Counted from the stretch's first letter, positions 1 to 11,738 are shown. The stretch: 64,000 bases of DNA from Hemibagrus wyckioides (GCF_019097595.1 NC_080731.1:16263571-16327570); one strand, 5' to 3'. Translations and numbers: made by a program. Notes: generated from the letters alone by a model not told the origin.

Positions 1-3000
1 GCTTGATATGAGCTTATTTTGGCACTCTTCTTGTGGCCTTTGGAGGTAGGTGGAAGCAGGTGAACCAGCAGTAAAATACTTGGCAGGTCACTGTCCAAGC
101 CTAGAAGCAAAGTAGGAGACAAAACAGAACTCTTTACCTCTGAATTAAACATATTAAAGAGAATATTGAGCAAAGCTTACCAGTCCCATCAGAGTTTTGC
201 TGTGCACACATGAGTTCTTCAATATGCTCATTAGAAGTCAGGATCTTGCAGTCTGCCAGGATCCTGGGTTTGAAATAAGTGGGCCATTTTGTCAAATATC
301 TGCCTGACACTTCCTCTCCAAACATCATGGTGAAGTCTTTTTCAATCTGCAGGAGAACACAATCCTTTTAGTCTCATACAAATTTAAGTGAATACCTTAA
401 GCAACTGTTCACTTGAAAAACCATGTGTCTTACCAAGCCAGGGGTGTCGGGGAATCGTGAGAACACATCCAAGACTGTTGATGACTGTTGCTGATCCTGA
501 ACGAGTGACTGGCGATATTAAAATGTGGCCCTCATCTTCTCTTTGATAACCGATGCATCAGTTGGATGCTTCATAAAGGATATTGCTTCATGACAATCCT
601 CTCCAAGCAGTTGCATGTCAGTCAGACGAAACTCCCTCTTTCTCTTTGGACTATCTTGATTGGTATTGCTGGTGGAGAGTTTCTGGCACAGAGGCGAAGT
701 GTTGCACTGGATGGTCTTTAGCCTCCAGGCCAAATAGCCAGATCCACTCTGTGGGTCATAGAAGTGTTCCTGTAAAATTCAAAGAGAAAAATCATAAAAT
801 AAGTTAAGTTGTACTACTTCCAAAAAATGTAATATGAGCCAGCCACTAGTGTAAAAACTTACATATCCATTGTCTGAATATGGATCTCTGAGGCTGGGAA
901 ATACAGATGCACACAGATTTGTGTAACTGGCAGTGTAAGCTTAATTAATGTTTTTATTTCTGAAAGCATGTTTTTTTTTTTAATGTTTTGCTTCTTTTCC
1001 TTAGTTTTTGCAAGTTACAAGTAAGTTTTTTGCCTCATAATCAGTCTTTAAAAAAATATTTTATTTACATAAACTACCAATGTGAACATGAACTTCAATC
1101 AAGAAGGTTCACCATCTGTCTCTGTGTTCTATCTGTTAATGTCTTTGTTTTGTCATATTCCTCCAAAATATTTTGTCTCCCTGGCTTAGAGTGGAGAGCA
1201 TCTCTCACCATCTACAAGAATGAGAAATGCGTGACATTAGCCTTTCCAACAACAAAACCACAACCGATCTGAACAAGATCTTTATGTCTGGGATTTAATA
1301 ATTCATATCATTCCTAACAAAAGTGATGGTTGCACACCTCTTTTGCTGATTCCCGTTCAGCATGGGTTCTTTTTCCTCTGTTTGTCTTAATAATTACTGT
1401 TGCATCTGATGAATCAGAGGATACTAGCAAAGTGGAGGAGTAACTAGTTACATGTAATGGTGTTACGTAATTTATTTACAAAATAAATGTAACAGTAATT
1501 CATTACAGTTACTGAGAAAAAATGTGTAATTAAATTACAGTTACTTATGAAAATGTTAAAGATTACGAACAGGGTTACATCTGAATATTTTCTTTAAAAA
1601 ATTAGAATATGCTGCACGATATTACTTTGTTGCTAGAATTTGTTAATGCAGTGCTATTCTGATGCTTTTGATTGGTTCTCTGGTTTGAATTTGCGTTCAT
1701 CCACATTGCCGCTGAAAGCTTTAGGCTACTACAACCTGTCTGAGAGTTACCACCATGGCGAGTAATAAAAATGCATTTCAGTGCTGGAAATTTAAAAATA
1801 ATTTCATCCTGAAATCCAAATATAACAGTTCAGTGCAAAATTTGTTTGCCAGCTGTTAAAATGCTTTCGACCTCAAAGGCTTCAATGTTGAACCTGAGGA
1901 AGCATCTGCAGGTATGTAACCTAGCCTTTCTTTATTTTATTTTTATTTATTGGAATAAAAACAGACCCTTCAGTTTCGAATGATATATTACTCATTTCTG
2001 TATAATAAAAAGTGACGGAGTAGTCAGTCGATTTACCGTAGCTGCTATGTGGAAAAAATCCACCAAAACGTGCCTGCGCATTCATCAACCCCATAGTGTA
2101 CTCAAGACCTGTATTCAAAACATTCATAACAAATTAGCTAGTCTGCTAGCTACCTTTACCAGGCACACTTCTATTTATGAACGCTTTGACAGAAAATATA
2201 TAAAACATTTTTCCTCCTTGTAAATGTGTTGGTAATGTCAGATCTAATATAACTTGTAGCATACATTATGATGACTCTTTTAGATTATGTTTTTTTTCAA
2301 GGCATTGTTACTTGCCAGTGTGTCCTGTCATAGCTATGCAAAGATTTGATTCCTATATTAGTATGAAACAATTTTTGTTCTGAAGTCTGGTTTTGTGGCT
2401 GTGCTTAAAATTAAATTAATATAATCTTAATTCAAGTGATGAAAGATTTAAAATTCTGACAGTAAACAGAGTTGTGTTCTACTGTAAGGTTAACCCTGTC
2501 TGGGATAAATGTTTGGAAATGATTTAGTTGAAAATATCCATTAGAAAACTTAAAAGAAATCAAAAAGTAAAAATCAAATGTAATCAGTTACTTTACTTTT
2601 ATAAAGAAATTGAAAAGTTACACTACTTATTACATTTTAAATAGGGTAATCTGTAACCTATTACATTTCCAAAGTAACCTTCCCAACACTGTTGATGATC
2701 CACTGTTTTCCCATCAAGATCAAGTAATAATATATCTTACCTCTTGATTGTTCAGTGGACACCATAACAGTAAGGTTCCCTGCTTGCAAAAGCTCCTCAA
2801 ACACATCTGCGTCCACTTCTGTCCCTGATTCATCTGTCAAGTGCAGCTCAGTCTGAAGTGGAAGACCTAGCTTTTCTATGACTGATTTAATGTTCCCATT
2901 ATTATTACTATTTTCACAATGAGAGCAACACAATTTGTGTGGTACAATATAAACAGATTGAATGGTCAGTTTATTCAAACATTCAGAGTTGTTTGAAACG

Positions 3001-3097
3001 ACACTAACACTTCTGTGTTGAAGTCTTCATAGCCCTCCTCAGTTTTGGCCACTTTCACATACTTCTGACTTTCTTCAAATCTCACCTTCACCAACAT
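1..3097 (-). pseudogene. SAMD3-like / uncharacterised teleost family gene, partial, with an in-frame stop
   Basis: Six exon-like blocks read leftwards: start ATG at 3097 (begins MLVKVRFEE) to about 3000; about 2890-2741 (contains ESGTEVDADVFEEL, ends at a GTAAGA donor); about 1430-1338; about 920-863 (ends PYSDNGY at a GTAAG donor); 769-434 (begins EHFYDPQSG, contains YLAWRLKTIQ); and 346-181 (begins IEKDFTMMFGEE, contains KWPTYFKPRI). The last three junctions are in phase 0. These motifs match, from memory, a large fish family often labelled sterile alpha motif domain-containing 3-like; its function is not known to me. In the 769-434 exon a TAA at 520-518 interrupts an otherwise open frame that continues YRQSLVQDQ to the donor, so this copy is either a pseudogene or carries a recent nonsense change. 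First-exon boundaries are uncertain, and the 3' end lies outside the window. Confidence 0.5.
1425..2691 (+). mobile_element. hAT-like DNA transposon relic with BED-finger exon
   Basis: Both flanks are rich in GTTAC/GTAAC motifs typical of a teleost hAT family, and the right end reads (reverse strand) CAGTGTTGGGAAGGTTACTT. An ATG at 1755 opens a short exon that ends at a CAG/GTATGT donor (1911). It begins MASNKNAFQCWKFKN and, after one frameshift, continues with a CKICLPAVK...LRKHLQ stretch, which resembles the first zinc-finger half of a BED domain. No transposase core remains, so the copy is non-autonomous. It sits in an intron of the SAMD3-like gene, and its right end is about 50 bp from that gene's 2741 splice donor. 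The left boundary is approximate. Confidence 0.5.
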
Positions 3098-3202
3098 TTT
3101 GCACAAAACAAAGAACCTTTATGAACTGTCAACATCTTTTAAAAATTTTTTATCATCTCATTCTTAACTTTACAGTCTACAGCAGCCCAGGACACATGTA
3201 CT

Positions 3203-3252
<50 letters not shown>

Positions 3253-5100
3253 ACACATAATCACACACATAATCTCATAATCAGCATGCATGAAATAACA
3301 CTGCACCGCTAAATCTTAATAATATAAAATACATTTTAAACACTTTGACATTTTTAGTAATTGAGTGAAGGTGCAGTTTTCAGTCAGAGTTGCATTTCAG
3401 TAAAACACTTGCTGTACTGTTATCCTCTAACTTGCATTTTTCCCTTTATATAAGGTTAACACTGTTAGCAATGTTGCACTTGTGTGGCTAGCTGAAAACA
3501 CTACACTGAAAATATATGGGCTCCTTGATGCAATTTTCAAGCAAATTGTGTGCATTAATTGGCAGTTCTGTGCAAAAATGAAAACTTTGAAAAGTCCTTC
3601 AAAAACAAGTAGTGCTTGAAAACTCTACCTTGTGCTGAAATGCATGTAGTTATCTTTATCTTTAGTTAAGATTCTTGCTAACTAGTTAGCCAAACTAGTC
3701 TTAGTAGGATACATTTGCAAGTACATTGTACTTTTCATCGTTGTAACGTTGTAAACCAACCAACAGATTGCTAACTACATGCACAAATAACTACTACATA
3801 GAAAATGTGATTGAATAGTGTAATGTGGCAGGCAAAAGTATTAATATTGACGGTGATGAAGTTATATCTTCAAGCAAAAACAGGAACTTTGAGGACTTTG
3901 GGGGGTATTGGGAAGTGTGTCATAAAACAATTCACATTCCTGTGTACCTTCCCCTCTTCAAGGAGGCAGTGGTGGAATCTTCTGGATCTCACCAAGAATT
4001 TACATTCTTTTACCCTAGAGGTTCTAATCTCAATGAATACTGAAAAATTATGATGATATACTTACTGTATGATGTTATTGATGTTTAATGTCACTCTAAA
4101 GGTCATGGTGCGATTGTTGAAAAAGGTCTAATTTCCAAATCAGAGTATTCTAAAGTTTACACATAATCTGTACTCCTGTTGGTGATATGTATGTCCTTAT
4201 GACCTTATTTAACCCTCTCTCAGGTCATGAGACAACAGTCCGAACTATGTCCTTTACAACCCATTTGGTGTGAACTTTGGGTCCCAAAACTAAAAGCCAG
4301 ATGTGTCCTTACGACCCGACCAAAACCAGGCCTTCTGTGGACTCATAGATTGTACGACCCTTTGTGTCTCTTGGGTATATAAGGTGCATTGGCAAAAGAC
4401 TCAGGGAAGCATCTGCATTCAGAACTTCCCACGCTATTATTATGTGTCTCTATTGCCAGGTATGACTTTAACTCTGTGTTTTTCACACTATGCTGATCCT
4501 TTTAATTGTTACTGTGTTTGGGTTTTTTCAAATTGAATAGACTGAACCTGCCTGGCAAGATAAAATTAAATTTGACTTATTCTGAGCCTATGGAAAATCA
4601 TTATTATACACCTCTTTATTCTTAGATTGTGAACTTACATCGGAATGGAGAAAGCCTAGGTTTATGTTGGAACGGAGTAGCCTCGACTTAAACTTGAATG
4701 GAGAATGCCTTGGTTTAAAGTTAAATTAGAACAAACTGAAACTTAAACTTGTATGGAGAAACACAGGTTTAAGTTTAAATAGAGTTATGTTCAATCATTT
4801 CAGTTTTCTATCTACTTAATAAATTTAGAATAGTCAAATTGTGAACAGCATCAGATTATACTTATGTTAATTATTAACTGGAGTCAGATTATCATTGTAA
4901 ACAGAGTTCAAAGAATGAAGCCAAATTCTAACAAATGAAGCAAATTCTTCTAGAAGCGCAAAGGAAAGGTAGGACACGAGATCCCTTCACCCACGCCGCT
5001 GGATTCCGTCGTTGGGCCAGTGGGTGGTCGTTGCAATAGACATATTGTCGTTACTTACATGAGAATGCTCATCACAGGAAGAAAAGAGAGTAGCGTTGGG
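3098..5100. other. gene-free interval with repeats
   Basis: AT-rich sequence with a (CA)n tract near 3205-3256. An open stretch at 3825-4043 has no similarity I recognise. A TATATAA-containing stretch near 4375, followed by repeated GAATGGAGAA/GGTTTAAGTT phrases (4650-4780), could be a degenerate LTR, but no partner LTR or primer site was found. Confidence 0.3.
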
Positions 5101-5140
5101 CTTCTCCCACTTCTACAGAAATACATGTCAAAGATCTGTT

Positions 5141-5194
5141 AGAACAACTCTGGTCAGTGTTCATCTGTAATTGAACACTGACCAGAGTTGTTCT
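5141..5194. repeat. perfect 23-bp inverted repeat (hairpin)
   Basis: Arm 5141-5163 is the exact reverse complement of 5172-5194, with the 8-nt spacer TCTGTAAT between them. The surrounding 5195-5340 sequence is rich in AACACT/AGTGTT phrases, as in some fish MITEs, so this may be the end or centre of such an element. No gene adjoins it. Confidence 0.85.
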
Positions 5195-5339
5195 GATTTG
5201 ACACCCTGAATCAACACTAACACTTTTTAAGGAATAACTCTCTGGTAGTTGAAATAACTAAAGAAATGTTAAAATGACAATGTATTTTTAACACAGAACA
5301 CTAACACTGAAAATTTAAAACTTTTGAATTTGCTGTATA

Positions 5340-6500
5340 GGCACTTTCAGTGTCAATGCCAGGTGTTGGAGTTGGGGCAATTGCTCTGAAACCCTGAAGG
5401 CTGCCCCTGTTCAAGCTGGGACATATCACATATGTCACATTTTACTGGTAAATTTTGAAGGGATTAGCTATCATATGTTGGTGGATTCAGGATATAACCA
5501 AACATCAATGTATCAGTGCTTGATTCAGGGGAAGGCATCATTAAATTCAGAGGGGCCCTGTTCCTCTGCTCCTGGTGTGGATTCCCCTTGGAGATTTCCC
5601 CTTAGAACAGTCTCAGGATGAGACCCTGAGGCATGCCTTCAATCAAATAAGATGAAACAATGGCCTAATGTCATGGGCGTCGCTAGGCCATTTTTAGGGG
5701 GGCTTTACATTTCTTCTCAGCCCCACTAAAAAGTCCCCTTCAAATTTCATATGAAAACGGCGGCAGACTTTGGCTCCTCCCCGTCTTTCAGCATGTTCTT
5801 CAATCTGCAGAGTGAGGATCAGAGGACATGTGTGTGTGATCAGGAAGACTCATATTTGGCTTGTTTAGTACTCAAATTTTATACACATCTATCCAACACT
5901 TCCTACCCTGTTAGTCAAACATTTATTTTATTTTTTTATTAATTAATTAATTAATTTATTTATTTATTTACTATTATACCCTCATTGGGGGCTGAGCCCC
6001 CCCTTAAATGAAAATCGTAGAATCTCCCCTGCTTAATGTTGTGGTCTCACTCCTCTATTTTGTATTATCTTTGGTCTGGAAGAGCAACTGGGATTTATTA
6101 TTCCAGGCAGTTCATTATAATATGTTGGATGGGCGCTTAAGACTGGTCAAAACTTTAAATCAGCTAATGCCCTGCTTCTATTGGCAAGGCATTCATGCTG
6201 ATGTTCACAGGCTTGCTCAGCAGGTTGCAAAAATCAGCTGGTGAATCAACTGGCCACCCAAAATGTGCCAATGCTTTCTCTTCCATTAATCAGGGTTCTC
6301 TTCAAAAGAATTAGGATGGACCTTATCAGGCCTCAACTTAAGATGCATACAAGGACAAGAATGTCAAGCTCAGCTGTATAACAGGTTTGTGTGTAATTAT
6401 TCTATGATCACCAGCCTGCTGATTGAGCTTACTAAAAAAGGAGCTCAGATCCAGCCCAGTGAAAGGACAGTTGTGAGCAGGTTTTTACCCAGCTGCACTC
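5340..6500 (+). mobile_element. Ty3/gypsy retrotransposon relic, internally deleted and rearranged
   Basis: Protein-level fragments in changing frames: a retropepsin-like LVDSG stretch near 5470-5500; a DETLRHAFNQIR stretch near 5612-5645, typical of the region before integrase; an integrase zinc-binding stretch (TLNQLMPCFYWQGIHADV) around 6145-6215; and its frameshifted continuation to about 6350. The 6400-6500 segment resembles the RT/RNase H connection, out of order. A separate element (5672-6007) interrupts it. It is dead, with many stops and no recognisable LTR pair. Confidence 0.5.
5672..6007. mobile_element. MITE-like insertion in the gypsy relic
   Basis: Begins with ATGGGCGTCGCTAGGCC and a TTTTTAGGGGGGCT block. 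Ends with GGGGGCTGAGCCCCCCCTTAA, so the two ends are partly inverted GGGGGGCT/AGCCCCCC motifs. The interior ends in a (TTAA/TTTA)n run. It splits gypsy protein similarity between about 5645 and 6008. Exact ends and target duplication are unresolved. Confidence 0.4.
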
Positions 6501-7210
6501 TGTGGTGGATCACTTTAACATACTCCTGACTCCTCCCAAATTTGTGAATGGAGGGTGCAGCCAGAGAAGGTTAGAAGTGGTAAGGATTGCACACCTGCAA
6601 GGATATTAAACTAATGAATGGTCTGTTTTGCAATGAACTGTATCGAGGATAAACAGGACAGAGATGATCACCTCAGGAGAGCAAGAGCCAGCCAGTACGG
6701 AGCCGTGTATGAATGTATGCATGTGTGTATAATTAAATACACTGAAAAGCTGAAGTAAACGATAAAGAGCCGAAAAAGTACCATTTTAGCTGTTCTAAGC
6801 CTTGCACCAAAATATCAGCACACATTGTGGGCTACAGTTGTCTCATTGAAAGTAGGCTGTAAGTGAGAGAGATGCAGAGAAAGAAGGTTTATTAATTAAA
6901 CTACTTATTAAAATATAGAGGCAGTATTTAAAGAAAAAAACACTTGAGATGTATTTCCCTCAGATATAACACTAAAATACTTGGAAATAAAACATGACTT
7001 TTAAATGAAATGTTTTACTGCAGAAAAATAAGCTTTCTTTCCTAGCTTACAGGCATATAAAACAGGATGTAGGATCTGCTGCTCTTGACCAACATGCAAA
7101 AAGGACATATTTTGTCCATTATTGTCTAGGATTGAAACAGAAGTGAAATTAGTTTGAGGACTTTGAGGAAGTCATTTCAAAAGAGGTGGCACCTGACTCT
7201 TAACACTCTT

Positions 7211-7281
7211 ATATAAAACTGCCCACACAGTACAGCTGTCAAAGACGAGCATGTCACACACAGACTGATTTCCTTACTAGG
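7211..7281 (+). promoter_or_regulatory. TATA box and non-coding first exon of type-1 receptor, copy 1
   Basis: ATATAAAAC at 7211-7219 is followed by an untranslated exon ending at 7281 with the strong donor G/GTAAGTG. The matching acceptor, TTTGTTTCCACAG, ends at 8931, 21 nt before the receptor ATG. The arrangement is repeated in unit 2 (TATA at 19345, donor after 19413, acceptor at 20844), so both copies carry their own core promoter. The transcription start is inferred to lie about 25-30 nt past the TATA. Confidence 0.6.
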
Positions 7282-8734
7282 GTAAGTGCTTTTACTATTC
7301 CTATTTTTTTAGTGAATGGATTTTTCAGAATTGGTTTCTTTCTTTTTTTATTTCCACTTTAAAAACAAACAAACATTTATTACAGTTTACCACAAGTGCA
7401 ATGTAGTAAAATAAAAATAAAATAAAATAAAAATATTAATATTAAGAGCTCATTCACATAACTGTTTGTATTTAAGGACTTCATCAATGTCCACTCTCAG
7501 ATTGTAAAGGGAGTGGATTAAGTGCTTTATTAAAGTATGCTTGATTGGTGAACATGTGAACATGCCTGAGTCAGACTGGGTTTTTCAGTTAAAATTCCTC
7601 CGTTCATATGTAACAATGTTAAAAAAGTTTTCATTGACAGTGTGACAGAACCAGAGCAACTGATCAGCTTCTATTCTATCAGATTCATTGTTAGACAATT
7701 TCCTCCTGCCACAATTCCACAATTAAATATATTATAGAGAAATAAATTAGGTTAGTCAAAAATGAATAAGGGTAGTAACTTTTTTAACAGTATTTTTTAA
7801 CAATAATTAATTTATCATATATTGTTGGATTGTACTTGGATAAAGGATGGATAAAGTTTATCTTGATAGATGACTTTTATACAGCTGTCATGTTCAAACC
7901 ACTTGAGGGCCTGCTGTTATAGGAAATTACTGCACAACAATAATTGTGTGTGATACAGACTTTTGGATTAACGTTATCATATAAAACTTGATTATTTTTT
8001 TAACGACAGTGATCCTGTCACAGCAATCTGTCCATACTAACCTTTTTTTATTTATTAAAGAATGACACGTCATATTATTTGTCCATTACTCTTTATATTA
8101 ATGTTATGGAACATCCATGAATTTTTTGGTTTGTTTGTTTCTACTTTAATATATCACATCTATCATAACAATTAATCTGTTATACATTATAACAACCATT
8201 CTGTCTAGAATTTAACAAGACAATAAAAATGCAGCTTGCTGTGTTATCGAGTATGACAGAAAACTTACACTGACACTGTGGACAACTTCCTAAATCACTA
8301 AATGAATGTCTCCTCAAGGAAAACTTCAACATTTCACTTCACTCTAAGATTTTAATCCATTTATGTGAAATGTCATCATATAATTTGCTGTGTACTATAG
8401 AAAAGATCAACGAATTAGAAGAATGAAGTTTTATCCATTCATTTTTTATTATTAGGCTTAGAATATATGGAGTGTCTGTCATTCAAGTCTCTGTGTTGCT
8501 ATAGAAACCGTAATGTATTAAACTGTGTTATTTTAATCTCATGATTAAAATAAGATGAGATGTTATAGAAAAGTAATCAACACTTGATCATTACATCATG
8601 ATACAACTGCTGTGGTACAGTATTATTAAAATGAGATAATAGAAATGAAATGCGTTAAAGATAAATTATCTAGAACAATCTGTTAAATCAATTATTCAAA
8701 GATTCTAAAGATAATTTCTGCTGTAATAAGTATA

Positions 8735-8905
8735 TTATTAGAGATAGATGGATAGATAGATACTTTATTCATCCCAATGGGAAATTTACAACTTCCAGCA
8801 TTATCCACAAACATAGGTAATAAGGTATTAAATACTACAAAAATACTAAATACTAAAAATTTGAAGGTACTAATGATAATAAGGTAATGTGCAAAGTATG
8901 TAAAG
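8735..8905 (-). repeat. LINE 3'-tail insertion in receptor intron
   Basis: ATAGATGGATAGATAG followed by ACTTTATTCATCCCAATGGG and a TACTAAATACTA-rich stretch. This is the reverse orientation of a common fish LINE tail (ATTTATTGATCCC-like). It is absent from the same intron position in unit 2 (about 20810), so it inserted after the duplication. A second copy lies at about 11660-11835. Confidence 0.55.
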
Positions 8906-8952
8906 CTAAAGCAGTATTTTTGTTTCCACAGGGAATCTTTTAGAATTTCACC

Positions 8953-9996
8953 ATGGGCACGACAGAGTTAATGTTTGATTACATATATACCGACGTTGCA
9001 AACTACACGGAATATAACGAGACGTATGACACGGAGGAGCCTCACGATGTACACCACAGTTGCTTTAAAGAGATTCCATGCATGTTGTTGCTGGTGGTGA
9101 ATGTGATCATAATCCTGCTGGGGATTGTAGGAAATGGTGTGGTGATCTGGATAGCAGGGTTTAAGATGAAGAAGACTGTTAATACCACCTGGTACCTCAG
9201 CCTAGCCATTTCTGACTTCATATTTTGTGCCACCTTGCCCTTCAACACCTTCTACATAGTCACATCTGACTGGACCTTTGGACTTTTCATGTGTAGGTTC
9301 ACCTCCTTCGTAATGTTCCTCAACATGTTCAGTAGCATCTTTCTTCTTGTCATCATCAGTGTGGATCGATGTATTGCTGTCATGTTCCCTGTTTGGTCAC
9401 AGAACCAGCGTACCATAAGGAAGGCTTCATTGATAGTCCTTCTTGCATGGATCATAGCAGTCTCCTTGAGTATCCCATCCACCATTTTCCGTGAAGTAAA
9501 GCACCATCTAGGCAGAACCCGGTGTCACAATAATTACAGTAGTCAGGACATTCACTCATCTATAGCCATCTGCCGATTTATTTTTGGCTTTCTTATACCT
9601 TTTCTGGTTATTATTGTCTGCTACTCAGTCATCATCTTCAAGCTGAGAAGCAACCAGATGGCAAAGTCCACCAAGCCGTTCAAAATCATGACCGCTCTCA
9701 TCGTAACTTTCTTCATCTGCTGGCTGCCATATCACACATTCGTGCTAGCTGAACTGACCCAGAGCCTGTCTAATGATGTTATTGTCATTGGGTTCAAGAT
9801 TGGAACGTCAGTCGCTTCGGCCAACAGCTTCCTCAATCCGATTCTTTACGTATTCATGGGCAATGATTTCAGGCAGAAGTTTAAGAACTCCATCCTGTCT
9901 AAGATCGAGAACGCAATAGGAGAGGAAGGACGCACCATGAGCCGCTACTTATCCCGATCCAGTTCTGTGGACACCAGAGCATCAACTCACATCTGA
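8953..9996 (+). CDS. cmklr1-like: chemerin-like receptor (CMKLR1-like) GPCR, type-1 copy 1
   Basis: A single coding exon of 347 codons encodes a class A rhodopsin-family receptor of the plasma membrane, expected to couple to Gi-type G proteins. The roughly 40-residue N-terminus is acidic and tyrosine-rich, with N-glycosylation sites at N17 and N22. TM1 carries GIVGNGVVIWIAGFKMKKTV, C114 is the TM3 cysteine, DRC is at 138-140 (in place of DRY), C191 is the ECL2 partner, CWLPYH is in TM6 and NSFLNPILYVFMG in TM7. These features and the PFKI stretch fit CMKLR1/chemerin receptor and related formyl-peptide/C3a receptors. The ATG directly follows a spliced leader and is conserved in the second copy. 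The C-tail is Ser-rich, suited to arrestin-kinase control. The ligand (chemerin or another peptide) is inferred from family. It differs from the 20866 copy mainly in the N-terminus. Confidence 0.9.
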   Translation: MGTTELMFDYIYTDVANYTEYNETYDTEEPHDVHHSCFKEIPCMLLLVVNVIIILLGIVGNGVVIWIAGFKMKKTVNTTWYLSLAISDFIFCATLPFNTFYIVTSDWTFGLFMCRFTSFVMFLNMFSSIFLLVIISVDRCIAVMFPVWSQNQRTIRKASLIVLLAWIIAVSLSIPSTIFREVKHHLGRTRCHNNYSSQDIHSSIAICRFIFGFLIPFLVIIVCYSVIIFKLRSNQMAKSTKPFKIMTALIVTFFICWLPYHTFVLAELTQSLSNDVIVIGFKIGTSVASANSFLNPILYVFMGNDFRQKFKNSILSKIENAIGEEGRTMSRYLSRSSSVDTRASTHI

Positions 9997-10498
9997 TATG
10001 ACCATAGAACCCATATAGGAGAATCAGGTCATGGTTCAGTTGTACATACTGTATTTCAATAGGTCATGTTCTGGAGGGAAATGTTTGAATATTTCACCTT
10101 TGAATAATTCACTGTGATTCAATTCAATTTTAATTGTATAGCACTTTATATATTCACAAACAGATGGACAGAAATCCAGATGAACAAGCCAGAGAGGCAA
10201 TAAAAAAAATCCTGAGTGAGACGGCATGAAGAAACCGAACGCACTTGTATTCTTTTTAAATAGATTTCAGGATATTTCAGAGAAGAACTGTATAAAGTTT
10301 AGAATTAAAGATGAAACACTTTCTCTTGCTCTAGCAGGTATTTTGAGGACAACATGTGTGGATGGAATAATCAATTAATCTAGTAACCGTTAAACAATTT
10401 CATTTGTACTTCATCTTTTTTTAATTTGTCTAATGGTTTATGAATCATCTTACTAATATGTTCTTAGTTCTTAATAATTTGTTCTTAGGCAAAATGTA

Positions 10499-10504
10499 AT
10501 AAAA
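10499..10504 (+). promoter_or_regulatory. candidate poly(A) signal, type-1 copy 1
   Basis: AATAAA about 500 nt past the stop. The corresponding AATAAA is kept in unit 2 (22414-22419), while an earlier AATAAA at 10199 is not conserved there. Confidence 0.35.
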
Positions 10505-10553
10505 AATAGGTCATGAAAAGATAATGGGGTTTTGAGTAATATTTGAACATTAA

Positions 10554-10554
<1 letters not shown>

Positions 10555-10626
<72 letters not shown>
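10555..10626. repeat. (ATT)n microsatellite
   Basis: About 24 ATT units, with a single interruption after the tract. A shorter homologous (TTA)n tract sits at 22459-22508 in unit 2. Confidence 0.95.
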
Positions 10627-10629
<3 letters not shown>

Positions 10630-11397
10630 TATGAAATTGTCATACAAATTATATAATTACCGGAATAGTTATTCCAATACTTAGGGAATCTTCAGATGAC
10701 CTGTAAAATAAGAGACAAATGGAATATTGTTTATTGTTTGATTATAACACCTTGTTTCTCTCAGGGCAAGATGATCATTCTGTTCAGCTCTAAATAGTAC
10801 AAGCCAGCAGGAAATACAATAACAGCTTGTAATTTGGAGTTACTTCCCTCCCAAAAATAATGCATTTAGAGGTTGTGTGTGTGTGTTTATGCATGTTTGT
10901 GTGTGTGTGATAATAAATTTTAGCATTCTATCTAATATCACAACCAGCATTCACTGTACACAGTAAAACAGTACAAGTATGTTGTCGTTCTTTGCATGAA
11001 TCACATGAATTTTCAAATGAATTGGAGAAATATTTTTAGATTCACAGGAGGAACACATTCAGAATACTGCTGCATGGATCTGTGTGTATGGGAGAACCGA
11101 AAAATATTAATTTCTCTAAAAATTAAAAATGTGACCCACACCACACTGAAGAAACCTCTTCGGGAGAAGGCATTTGAAAGGTGAGTTACTACTATTGATG
11201 AAGTAACATAAGAGAGTTGCAACTGTAATGTTAGAAGATTATTAGCTGGATTCAATCAGGATGTTTGGTATCTTTTAACCTTCTCTCTGCACAGCTGAAT
11301 TCAGTTGTAATAATTTGCTCATGCAAATAAGCAATGTCTAATAAGAGCCCAAAGCCTGCTAATGAAAGATAAAGCATTGTATATGAAATTAAGCATT

Positions 11398-11399
11398 TC

Positions 11400-11447
<48 letters not shown>

Positions 11448-11657
11448 GCAGCCAGGGACCCTATAAAATAATATGGAAATTTATTTATATATTAATTAAT
11501 TAATTAATTAATTATATAAAGAAAAATTAATTATAAACAATAAAAATGGTTTATGCTTTTTAATTTCCACCTTTGTGGAAAAACAATGCATTAGATTCCA
11601 GCTGACATTATTTACAGATAATTGTTTTATTGAAGTTTTAAAAAAGATTAAATCCAA

Positions 11658-11737
<80 letters not shown>

Positions 11738-11738
11738 C
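11398..11738. repeat. (GAAA)n and (GATA)n microsatellites flanking retained duplicate sequence
   Basis: (GAAA)n at about 11401-11445 and (GATA)n at about 11660-11738. The sequence between them aligns with unit 2 at about 23720-23875. To the right a LINE tail (to about 11835) replaces what in unit 2 is the intron and 5' coding half of the type-2 receptor. Confidence 0.8.

Noticed and set aside
3825..4043. 72-codon ORF as a small gene
   Set aside because: No recognisable domain, no splice or promoter context, and a second frame is open over the same stretch; chance is sufficient.
9042..9485. Antisense ORFs across the receptor coding exons (also 20964-21407, 24312-24987)
   Set aside because: Shadow frames of conserved GPCR sequence, repeated in each paralogue only because the sense strand is conserved.
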